From Cyanodermella asteris (lineage: Eukaryota; Ascomycota; Lecanoromycetes; Ostropales; Stictidaceae), in assembly GCA_900618795.1 (NCBI GenBank), contig UYJD01000013.1:904537-968536 (forward strand): a stretch of 64,000 bases of DNA, read 5' to 3'. The first letter of the stretch is position 1; each line of letters begins with the position of its first letter. The notes below the pieces were generated by a model, which was not told the origin of the DNA, did no database searches, and was given only the letters and a program-made list of their open reading frames with translations. Position numbers and translations under genes: made by a program. This document shows, one piece after another, positions 33,556 through 43,510 of this stretch.

Positions 33556-35509
33556 TCAAAGATCAGGATACTCCTGTGCCATGTTGCTGACGAACATTTT
33601 GCTATCGGAATCCCATCTGAGGAACCATTGTCCAGCTTCCGCGAGGATAATGGGCGGTGGCTGATCGGGCGTGATGATCTTGATGTTGTCTTCAGCAACA
33701 TACCGCGTGCTGCCATCATGTGATCTGGCACTGTTTTAGTACCGAGCTCGACGCAAGATCACAAATCCACTCACAAGACATGATAGAAGCTTTGCTGCTT
33801 CCCTCGTTCCAGCCCATAGACATTCATGTGCTCTACCCAATCCTCCGAGGCTTTGCAACTTGGGTCCCAACCATAGATCAATCCACGATAGCGATATCTG
33901 GCGTGCTCAAATAATTGCCCGACGTGGTATTTGATGACACCAGCAGGAGCTTTGTGTCGTCTTTTCACAGGCTTGGGTATGTGGTCACTTCCCGAGATGT
34001 TTCGGACTTGGTTTCGTACGAGCCGACGTTGCTCGGACGTATCGAGCAGAGGGCAAAGTCTGTTAGAAATCAAGGATGCATCATATCGAAAGTGATACTC
34101 GACACGTTCCATGAGGTGTGGCAGAAACGTTGATCGTCGCTGTCCTCCGGGTCTTTGAAGGCTTTCCTCCGAGGCGTTGGTGCTGAGCAGGAAGAGAGAC
34201 CACAAAGCGCCATAGAGCGCCGTTTCGCCGTCTATCAAGGCGTCGTTGTCGGCCACCCCACGACTTCGTCTGCTCTGTACCGCATTTATGATGTTCCTTG
34301 CACACCTCATGACCATCTCGATCGTTGATGTTGGCGCCATGGCTTCGTATGCATCGCTACCTGATATTCCCAGTTGTCGAAGAGACAGCAGGAGTTCGGA
34401 AAGTGACATCTCTTCGGTTGTCTGGAATGGATCCAGATACATGACATCCCCTGGACGCATGTCGTTAGCCATATGTCCAAGTAGCAACAACAGGTGTGAA
34501 CATACCATTGGCAATGGAATCCTTATGTTGTGCATCGTTAGCTGTCGAATCTTTTAGACGAGGCGTATCGTGGAGAGTCAGGCCTTCTTGTGGATATATG
34601 ATTGACAAAACGTGACCTGGAAATCCGCACGGCCGCGCATCAAGACCCAATATCTGCGCAAGAGCACAGAAAATTGCAGTGGATATCAAGGGGAGGGAAG
34701 GGTGCTTCTCATCAGTCAAAGCTCGGCCGATGAAGCTGTTCTGCGGTACAGCATAAGTGTCTTCAGCCGGGAGTCCAACAAGGTCGTTCTGTCTCAGGTA
34801 CCGGACGGCGGCGAATGCCTTCTCCCGAGTAGTCAAAGATGCCCAGTCAGCCACGGAACAACGACAGCGCTCCGCATGTTCCTCGAGTATCTCTGTGATC
34901 TGTGTTTGGTGTCAGACTGCCAGACTCCGGTATGTAGATTACACTCACCTCCGCTAGCGATGGTGCATGCTCTCGCCGCACAAAGACATCGAACGCGTGC
35001 AGAGCTTCCACCAAGCCCACTTTTTCGCCCGCAGCCAGTGAGGTCCAAGTCTTGATGGCAAGTTCACGCTGCAGTCTAGCTCGGATAGCTAAAGCATACC
35101 ATCTTCTGGCCAGAACATCTGGCGCTGTGTCTGGGATGTTGATGTTTCGTATCAACGTTTCTTGAATATCGAGTCCATAGCCGATGACAGATTCGACTTT
35201 GTCGACCCTGCCGCAAGGGTTCGCAAGTATCTCATCGAGGGCCTTCTGCGTTCTTCGTGCAATAGTAAGCCGCGTTATATACAGTGCTTTCCAATCGACT
35301 TCCTTGAACCGCTGCTTCAAAAGTGTGGACAAATTGTGGCGCTCGTCCCACAGCTCGAAATCGTGGACACAATGCTGCCGCCAAATGTCCTGACCGACGG
35401 TCTGCTGAAATTTTCGGCACGTTGCGGTGCACGCGAGCAGCGAGTCTACGTTGAGCTCGCCGAGTATCTGCAGGAGAATCTCATCGGGTACGGTAGATAA
35501 GGATGCCAT
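33556..35509 (-). CDS. F-box protein with SirB1-like and YccV-like domains (FBXO21 type)
   Basis: Probably a substrate receptor of an SCF ubiquitin ligase. Four exons (35509-34949, 34899-34506, 34450-33775, 33724-33556) have GT-AG introns of 49-55 nt and consistent phases (0, 1, 2), giving 599 aa. Residues 1-45 are an F-box (VPDEILLQILGELNVDSLLA). The middle part, with LVGLPAEDTYAVPQNSFIG and GFPGHVLSII, fits the transglutaminase-like SirB1_N domain. The end (VIKYHVGQLFEHARYRYRG, IYGWDP, then DGSTRYVAEDNIKII across the last splice) is the YccV hemimethylated-DNA-binding-like domain. The same order occurs in animal FBXO21. Start: the ATG at 35509 puts the F-box at the N-terminus; an in-frame ATG 19 codons upstream is an alternative. 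The last acceptor has a second AG four bases upstream that would shift the frame. Confidence 0.88.
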
Positions 35510-36107
35510 AACATTTGCGTATCGTGTGTGGCCAAATTGCTGTATGTACTCAGCGGGAGGATTCACCGAGCGTGCAAGACGTGACGAAATGTCGACTCTA
35601 CAGCGGGGGCTCGACCTTCGTCTTCAACCCACGGTTGTTCTCGCCACCACCATGATACTGACTATGTGCCAATTATACGTGTACGGCGAAGGTCGCTTCT
35701 GGTTTTCCAGATCTCTCGCATACCTAGGATTGCTACGCACGGGCGCCTCGAGGACTCCGCTGGTGTACCCACATTACACCACAAGCCGTGGTCTCCAGAA
35801 TACAAGAAGAGTTTGTAGAGCGACAACGAAGTCAAGGTGATCTTTTTCCTTGAACCTCGGCTTGGAAGCAGCATATCTGCCCTGAATGACTCGTTTACAA
35901 AAATAAAATCTATCCACAAGCCGCGACCTGCGGCAAGATATTTTTCGATGCCGATTTTACAAGCACTATCGAGGTAGAATACATTCCGATGGCCGAGAAC
36001 GCGCTCGTAGCTATCAAAATTGTATGAGCTTTGCTAATATAGCAGCTCAACTTTCTACTCGGTCAATAGGATTGCCACAGTGAAGTGTATAGATGGCCTC
36101 CGTGACG
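35510..36107. other. intergenic region between two minus-strand genes
   Basis: About 0.6 kb holding the promoter of the F-box gene and the 3' end of the deubiquitinase gene. AT-rich around 35880-36060. No gene recognised. Confidence 0.4.
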
Positions 36108-37364
36108 TTAGTCTCCAGTACTGTTGACAATGTCCCTGACTGCTGACTTTTGTACCAGGAACTTGAGCCAAGCATGAATGGCTTCTCCATAATCGTGTCT
36201 TCGGTTGTGTGCTTTGGCGTCATCCTGCATCTGGGTCTCCTGTTCCTCCTTCGCCGCTCGACGTAATTCGTTTTGGGCGGCAGCGAGATCTTTTTCTTTC
36301 TGTTCGAGGTCCAAGATCGATTCAGAGGATAAGGGGTTCGCCAAACCTGGTGCTTTGCCTTCCAACGCTTCCCTTATGTCGCTCTCACTCAGTCCATAAG
36401 ACATGTCCGCACCCACAAGCGCGTTGTCATCGCTTGGTTTCACACCATCTTCCCTCAGCTCATGTAGACGTGCCCGCACCTGACGTAAGGCAACGACATT
36501 GCTGGCCAGATCTGATACACGAGCGCGTAGAGGGTCTTGCACCAAGCCTAAAATTGCGAAATCGATCTCATTGTTGCTGTATCGTGCCATTCGAGACTCG
36601 ATGCTGGATTTGACTTGGTCCAGCCAATCATCACTTCGCACCTTTCCCAGGCTTCGTGGCTGCCATTCCAGGCCATCCATCTTCCAGAGAACACCATCTA
36701 TGGGCATGAAGGCAATGAAGTGATATGAAGCTTCGTCTTCCTCGTCATCGGCTTTGCGCTTGCGACTTTTCTGCTTCGATGCATCGACCTGGTTTTTCAT
36801 GTGAAGATCGCCATTGAGCTTGTCCATCCGTCGTGTGAACGAGTTGTGGATGCGCTTGACGAATTCGAAATTGGCCAGGGCGTCTCCTCGCAGTGCTGGC
36901 GTGAAGTCTTTGGTGAATTCTCGGAACTGCTCTAGTTGAGGCCCCAGCTCAAGGCCAGGTATGTTGTTCACGATATTGAGAAGTGCATACGAGGCACATG
37001 CGTTTGATGTCGTTTGGTTGGCGAACCAAACCTTCGACCCGGCCTTGTACCTGGTATATGTAGCTTCTTCGTCTTCCTTCCAGCGAAACAAGAATATTAC
37101 GCCGTACACTGGGCGTGGTAGGTACTCAAGGCAATCCTTGTCGAGGGAGAAGATCTCTCTTACAGCTACACCACGGACACCCAGATCCCGGAGCATCACA
37201 CTGAAGAAAGCTGGATCGGATTCAATTTCTGCCCATCCTTGCCATTCTTCATCAAGAGCGATCCCATTTTCAAGACCTAGAGCCATTGATTCAGTGGCTT
37301 GGGAGGGATGCTCAGGACCATCATCATGTTGAACACGACGTCTCTTCGGCGCTCGTTTGGCCAT
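36108..37364 (-). CDS. ubiquitin C-terminal hydrolase, UCH37/UCHL5 type
   Basis: A cysteine peptidase that trims ubiquitin chains, usually at the 26S proteasome. Single exon, 418 aa. The UCH domain runs from about 40 to 285 and shows the full catalytic set: Gln117 and Cys123 in FANQTTSNACASYALLN, His215 in ASYHFIAF and Asp230 in WKMDG, with the normal 15-residue His-to-Asp spacing. A Lys/Arg/Asp/Glu-rich insertion (about 193-210) interrupts the crossover-loop side. The coiled-coil tail (about 345-385) followed by RRHDYGEAIHAWLKFL is the UCH37-like domain that binds the proteasome or INO80 partner, which separates it from short UCHL1/Yuh1 enzymes. The N-terminus is basic (KRAPKRRR) and may be a nuclear signal. 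Confidence 0.93.
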   Translation of the reverse strand: MAKRAPKRRRVQHDDGPEHPSQATESMALGLENGIALDEEWQGWAEIESDPAFFSVMLRDLGVRGVAVREIFSLDKDCLEYLPRPVYGVIFLFRWKEDEEATYTRYKAGSKVWFANQTTSNACASYALLNIVNNIPGLELGPQLEQFREFTKDFTPALRGDALANFEFVKRIHNSFTRRMDKLNGDLHMKNQVDASKQKSRKRKADDEEDEASYHFIAFMPIDGVLWKMDGLEWQPRSLGKVRSDDWLDQVKSSIESRMARYSNNEIDFAILGLVQDPLRARVSDLASNVVALRQVRARLHELREDGVKPSDDNALVGADMSYGLSESDIREALEGKAPGLANPLSSESILDLEQKEKDLAAAQNELRRAAKEEQETQMQDDAKAHNRRHDYGEAIHAWLKFLVQKSAVRDIVNSTGD

Positions 37365-37901
37365 GTCTGTGTTGGTGTGGTCTGCGTATTCCTCCGAGAC
37401 TACTTCTCAGTAAGCAAGGAGAAGACTTGGTTGGCGGGTATCAAATCGGGACAGCATTGTATAAATAGAGCAAGCTGCATCTGAATAAGAATCCCATCTT
37501 GGACCACGTGATCGTCTGCCGTCAGGCAGGCCTGTGTGCAGCGTGCCCGGCTCGCTGAGCTCGTGAAGAGTGGCTGAACCTATGAATGATCAGATCGAAT
37601 GCATTGCGTTTAGTCCCGTACAAGAAGTGAATTGCTGTGCTGAAGATGAGACTTTGCGCGGCTGTGAATGACAAGTTCATACACAGAAGTGAGCGCTGCA
37701 CAACTCCGCGCGCACGGACACGCTCGCGTTTCCCTTGCTTTTCTTGACGAAAGTCAACAACTCAAGCTCAATTCAAGCTAATTCAACGCCACTTCCTCAC
37801 GATAAAACGCGCTTCTTTTAGCCGATCACCAAGACGCGCATTGGCTCCATCAGAAGCGCACATTATCAACCTTTCCGGTTTGTTCTCGAACTCAGCATGC
37901 G
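37365..37901. other. divergent promoter, UCH37-type gene and POM152
   Basis: 537 bp between two divergent starts. There is a GC-rich, CG-containing stretch near 37705-37735. No site could be assigned with confidence. Confidence 0.45.
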
Positions 37902-40900
37902 ATGAATACACCACGAACACCGCGGCTGCGGTCCGCATTCCCTTTTACACCCCCACGAACCTCAGAACGACCTCGAAACTCAAGTACCAGCCCGAGCAAG
38001 CGCAATGGGACACCAGCGCGAATGACAAGAGCAGAGCCAAAGGAGTTGGGAGAACCGGAAAACGCGCCGCTCATCCCCTTGTCGACTCTGGATGCTCCCT
38101 CACAACGCTTCTATGTGCTTGCCGTGTATTTCGCACTATGGGCCTGGCGGCTCCACGACTGGTTCGGCATAAGGGCTGACGACGTCGCCTCATTATGGCT
38201 TTTCATGAAATGGACGGTCCTGGATGGCCTATTCCTCTATGGGCTTCCAAGCCTACGCATCCCATGGCTCGAAGCAGACATCACAACAATCACGGGTTTT
38301 TTCATAACTCACGCTGTGCTGAATGCATTGCTCATGTTCAGAGTGCCAATACCCTTCGAAGCATGGCTCATGGTCATCGGTAAGGTGTTCTGGGACAAGG
38401 AAATCACCATATCGGAAGGAACAGTGAAAGCGGCAAGCTTGATCCAGAACGCCAGCTTAATTATGGGCAAGCAGATTATCAACATACTGCCAGAAGGTTC
38501 CGCCAGCCTGAACCCTGAAAGCGAGCATTTTTGCCTTGGCCACGGGAAAAACATAATCCACCTACCGATGTACATCAATCAGACGGTGCCCACGTCCATC
38601 GAGCTTATGCGATCCGACTTCGAAACAGGTTCGCACGAGAGTGTGGTATTCTCGGCACGGGAGGTGAGAAATTTCAAGAAAGAGGCGGATCGTGGTTTTC
38701 CGAAGGGCGACAAGACTAGCCCTCGAGTATTGAGACTTCCCGTCAAACAAACTGGCTTATATCGTTTAGGCAGGGTTCTAGATGAGTCGAAGCTCGAGGT
38801 GCAGCGACCACATTCTGAAGCATTAGTAGTGCAGTGCCCATCAGCCGCGATGACCGTCGGAACACAACATCGCTGCAGAGGAGAGCTTTCGAACTTTTTC
38901 ATATCTGTTGACGCGGTGCCCCCTTTGAAGATCTGGTATACTCGCACGATCAACCGCGGCGACGACACATCAGTGTCATTGACCTGGCATCCTGAAGACC
39001 TGGAATCGCCTTTGCTGGGCCGGAGCGGTTCGGGTCCAGTGGTGCCCGCTGGATCTGAACACGAAGACGTATCGTGGGCGCAAAGCAGGAAGCACCAGAT
39101 ATCTGTCAACGAGACAATGAGCGCTAGTGGAGGCTGGCAATACTACATTGATAAAGTGCAAGATGGCTGTGGAAACATTGTCACGTACGGCCGGAGTGAA
39201 GAAGAGAAGCAAAGGCGAGCCGGAAAATCGACACATCTCGAGCAAGACTTTATCATTCACGAACGACCGCGTATCAGACTCTCAGACTGCTCAGCACACG
39301 AGCCCAAAAAAGTTGCCAGCGGAACAACATCTAATCTTGGTCTGCAAGTGAATCCCTACGGACAACATAATACCAAGACCACTAAGCATTATGTCTCATA
39401 CAGTTTTTCACCGTCTCAAGATGAACTTTCTTCGGGCGACGCACCGGTTGTTCGACGAGAGGAGTTTACCTTTCTGCCTGGTGGACAAGGCCCGATGATA
39501 TCAGAGCCCGGTATTTACAGCTTGCTGTCAGTGGAGACTGACCACTGCAGTGGAGATGTGCTGGAGCCTTCATCTTGTCTTCTTGTCAATCCTCCTCAAC
39601 CCGAGGTGATGCTAACATTGCAAGAGATTGCGCACAAGTGTGCGGGCAATTCCGTCGGCATTCTGGTGCATCTTGATCTTGTCGGCTCACCGCCATTCAG
39701 GCTTCACTACACCGAGCAAAGGCGGGGTGGCCCTCTGGTCCAGAAGACAGAAGAAATCAAGTCATTGAGACACCAACTATCTTTTGAACCCAAAGAAGCC
39801 GGCCATTACACCTACAATTTTCTTGACATCGCGGACTCTATATACCGGAAACCCCAATCTCTCAAGAGCAAAGGCTTCAAGCTAGAGCAGGATATCAAGC
39901 CCACTGCCTGGGCAAGGTTCCAGGGACATGATGTGCCACAGTCTTTGTGCCTCGATCAGTCGGCGGTGTTCAACGTCATTCTTACAGGTGAAGGGCCACC
40001 CTACACTCTGGAATACGACCTTGTACATGGGCGATCGCGCCAGAAAATACAACTGACGAATCTCGATCAAGAGGTCGTCAAATTGGAGACACCCAAGCTC
40101 ACCAAGGGCGGCACCTATTCGATCACTCTGTCTAGTGTCACGGACCGCTCGAACTGCAAGATTTTTCTGGAAGAGGAAGTGAAGGTTGACGTTCGTCAAC
40201 AGAGGCCCAGCGCCGGGTTCGGGAAGCTTGAAGGGGGTCGCTCTACACGATCTCTCAGACATCAGAAGGTCCGACTGCCACTCCGTCTCACCGGAGAAAA
40301 GCCTTGGAATATCGCATATTCCAAGAGCGGGAGCGATGCAGTGCATCATGTGCGACTTGACTCCTCAAACGATCACCTTGAAGTGAACGAAGAGGGCACG
40401 TACAACTTGCAAGCCGTCAGTGATGTTTCATGCTCAGGAACTATCGACGAAACCTCGGCATCGTTCACAGTGCAGTGGATCGCACAACCTGCCATCGATC
40501 TATCCCCGAGCCACAAGATAGCCAAAGATGGATTACAATTCGCTAAGCAAGCTGTTTGTGAAGGCGAACAAGACTCATTCGATCTACAACTTTCTGGAAA
40601 TGGGCCTTATTTTGTGCAGTATGAGATCCACGAGCAACCCGAACATGGGACCAAGTCGGTTCAAAACCGAAAGGAAACATACGCTTCTAATAGTGCCTCT
40701 ATTCGCATGCACACCAAGAAGTCTGGAACCTACAAATACACCATCACGGGAGTCGGAGATCAATATTATAGTCTGTCGAAGCAGAATTCATCACCTATTG
40801 TTGTTCAACAAAAGGTTAACGCAAGACCTAATGCTGTCTTCAGCAACCCCGGGAAGGCCTATAGCTACTGCAAAGAAGATGACACAGGCAACGAAGTCGT

Positions 40901-41771
40901 CCCCGTTACCTTGAGTGGACAGCCGCCGTTCCTGCTGGAGATTGGAATCAAGCACCAAGCCAGCTCGAAGCCGGAGATTATCACCATACCAGACATTCCC
41001 TCCAGTCGTTACAACATACAGATCCCCAGAGGAAGCCTCAGCCTCGGAGGTTACTCGGTTGACATCCTCAGGGTGATGGACAGCAATGGCTGTCAGAAGG
41101 TCAAAGACCGTAGCGACCGTCGGGATTTGGTACACGTCAATGTTGTCGATGTGCCCACTATCACACCGATGGATTCAAAGACAGATTATTGCGTAGGCGA
41201 CCGCATTGCCTATTCTTTGAGCGGCACTGCACCCTTCAATATTTTCTACACATTCGAGGGCATGACAAGGAAGGCAGCAGTATCCAATACTGACTTCCGA
41301 CGCCTTGCGGAAAGGCCGGGTGTTTTCACAATCAACTCAGTCAGTGACAGAGCGAGCACAGACGCGTGTCGCGCGAGCTACAATATCAAGAAAGTTATTC
41401 ACGAGCTCCCGTCGGTTCGAATCAGCAAGGGCAAGGTTTATGAAGTCGACATTCATGAAGGCGGCGAGACTGAGATCCTATTCGAATTTGGAGGCTCTCC
41501 GCCATTCGAGTTCACGTAAGTTGGCCCAATTAGAGCGTTCGTTGCACTGTAATACTGACTTGCACTAAGATACACACGAAGCACAAACGCTGGTCGAGGC
41601 AAAAAGTCTGTGGTTTTGGAAACGAGGCATGATGTATCGTATGAACATTCCAAGCGTGTCAAGGCATTCGAAGAGGGGACATATGAGGTTGTCGCCATCC
41701 GCGATAAATTTTGCGGGGTCTCGATGTCGGGAAAATTGGTCGGGGCTTCAGGTCAGAAGCTGATCAAGTGA
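37902..41771 (+). CDS. POM152: nuclear pore membrane protein POM152
   Basis: A transmembrane ring nucleoporin that anchors the pore in the nuclear envelope. Two exons, 37902-41515 and 41570-41771, with a GT-AG intron (CTGAC branch region) in phase 2, give 1271 aa, as expected for the family. The first 60 residues are basic and disordered (cytosolic/pore side). Three hydrophobic segments follow at about 69-90, 102-120 and 125-148. The rest is lumenal and built of repeated immunoglobulin-like units with recurrent patterns such as [31 protein letters not shown] and [10 protein letters not shown]. Paired cysteines recur in these units. The second exon completes the last repeat and ends GASGQKLIK. 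Confidence 0.93.
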
Positions 41772-42149
41772 AGCGTGATCCGATTGGGTGCTTATTGGGG
41801 TTTGGGCATTGCGTGGCGTTTTGTGAAGGAAGATCTTTTTGATACCCTACGGCCTCTCGAATTGAGCCGTTCCACTAACTTCCCTTGGTTACAGGCATGA
41901 CCTGCATTTGTGGCGAGACGCCTCAACGTCGCACGTAGACAGCGTATCTGACTCGGCGGGCTGGCCTTTCGGCGTTTCTATTGGCAGTACCCAGACCGGT
42001 TGACCTAGGTTCCGATGTGTTAGAGGGGTTCCAGCAGCCCCAAACATTGGCTGTGGTCCAAAAACAACGCCCGTAAATGCCGTCAATCGCGGGACTGGAG
42101 GCTCGACTGTGATCGCCATTCGGTGCTGAAATGGGATAATCAGTCCAAA
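41772..42149. other. 3' region between convergent POM152 and ELYS-type genes
   Basis: 378 bp. On the minus strand the ELYS reading frame stays open for about 85 codons beyond its TGA (to about 41889), so an unrecognised extra exon could lie here (see findings). Otherwise nothing. Confidence 0.4.
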
Positions 42150-43134
42150 TCAGGTTTCCACGCTCTGCAGCAATCTCTTCCAAGTGAGGCCGTCGACCGG
42201 ATTCTCCTTGGTTGATCTTGCCAGACGAGCAGCGTCTTCTGTCCTGCCTTGAATCAATAGTCGCATGATCAGAGAGTCGGTCGCTCCCGTCAATCCATGG
42301 CCGCCCCCGGTCGTCAGGTATTCCTCAAACCAGGCCTCCTCTTCGGCACTAAAGGGCAGCTGCACAAGTTCCTCTGCCATTTCTACTCTGACGTTGGCGT
42401 TGCCTCCCATATTGAGCACGTTCGAGATCATCTGCCCGAACAAGTGGTGATGTACGGAACCGCCTTGCTGCCGTGAGAAGAACAACGCTTCCGTAACGCT
42501 GGTCAGACAAACACATCTGAATACTTTGTCCAACAGCTGCTGATCTCGGACTATTGGCGCGACCGTGTTGTAATATGATAATGCCAACCCGGAATCGCTC
42601 TTCCGATGCTCGCAAAGGACGGTCAATGTCTCCTCAGTAAGAGTAGGTATCAGGCTTGGCGCAGTGAGACTGTCCAGGGCGCGTTTGAAGTCGAGCTGAT
42701 CCAGATGCCATAGTCCGTCCATGAGCGTCACGTACTTTTTGGGAAGGCCAACATCAGATGCGTAGCTCCAAGCGCTTTCGTTTGCATCCATCGTGTCCAG
42801 GAGAAGGTAGTACATCAAGGACTGCCGCTGGTGAACCGCAGCTCCGCATTCGCTGACGCGAGAATGTAGTTTTTGTAGATCTGTCGAAGACTTTGGCGGA
42901 TAGAACTTAGAACCTGCATCTGTTCAGAAGATAGTTACCATATTGTTCGGACACAACATTGCCGCATGGTGGAATGATCTTACCCTGGCCGATATTCATC
43001 ATGTCTAGCAACCTGTCAAAGAAAAGCTTATTGCCAAGCTCGCGTCGATGCTGGGAGATTTCATCGGCACGCTGAGCGGAATAAGACGGAGCTCCATCAC
43101 GGAAAACGTCTTCAAAGCTCTCCAGCTCAGCCAT
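42150..43134 (-). CDS. short ELYS-type nucleoporin
   Basis: ELYS domain proteins help assemble or position nuclear pores and bind chromatin or the Y-complex. Two exons, 43134-42984 and 42913-42150, with a 70-nt GT-AG intron in phase 1, yield 304 aa. The N-terminal part, HRRELGNKLFFDRLLDMMNI followed across the splice by GSKFYPPKSSTDLQKLHSRV, and then QRQSLMYYLLLDTMD, matches the ELYS helical domain. The rest is helical with WHLDQLDFKRALDSLT, as in the family, and ends LLQSVET. Fungal ELYS proteins lack the large beta-propeller and AT-hook parts of the animal protein, so this short form is expected. It lies tail to tail with POM152, also a nucleoporin, and head to head with SMC4. Confidence 0.87.
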
Positions 43135-43510
43135 GTTGCTCTGTGGTGGGTGGACAACGGGTTGATTGACGTGCTTGTATTTTGCAGATACAAGACTGGC
43201 AGCCGGCCAATTTCGGGGGCATAGCCGACCAGCAAAGTAGTAGTGAATGGCTGTGATCTGAGACTGCGTTGTTGCTAGCTAACACTTGGATCTCAAAGAC
43301 CTACTGTACGCGGTTATTGATATACTTCCGTAGATACTTGGAAGCATATTCACGACGCACTTTGATTGGCTGAAAGTGTCTGATGATGTCGGAGTGGTCT
43401 CCGCCATTTGTTTGCGGCATTCGCGCGCGAGCCGAAAGTAAACAATCCTCATCCATTTCAGACGGCATACGTTCCAACACAGTCAATGCTACCACCAGAC
43501 TGAGCCCAAC
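43135..43510. promoter_or_regulatory. 376-bp bidirectional promoter, ELYS and SMC4
   Basis: The two starts face away from each other across 376 bp, so they must share control DNA. A forkhead-type octamer GTAAACAA lies at 43438-43445, about 65 bp before the SMC4 ATG. A CCAAT box is present in inverted form at about 43366-43370 (ATTGG), and a CG-rich TCGCGCGCG run at about 43421-43429 resembles the core of MBF/E2F-type cell-cycle sites. Forkhead control of mitotic genes is known in yeasts; its use here is inference from the motif only. Confidence 0.4.
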
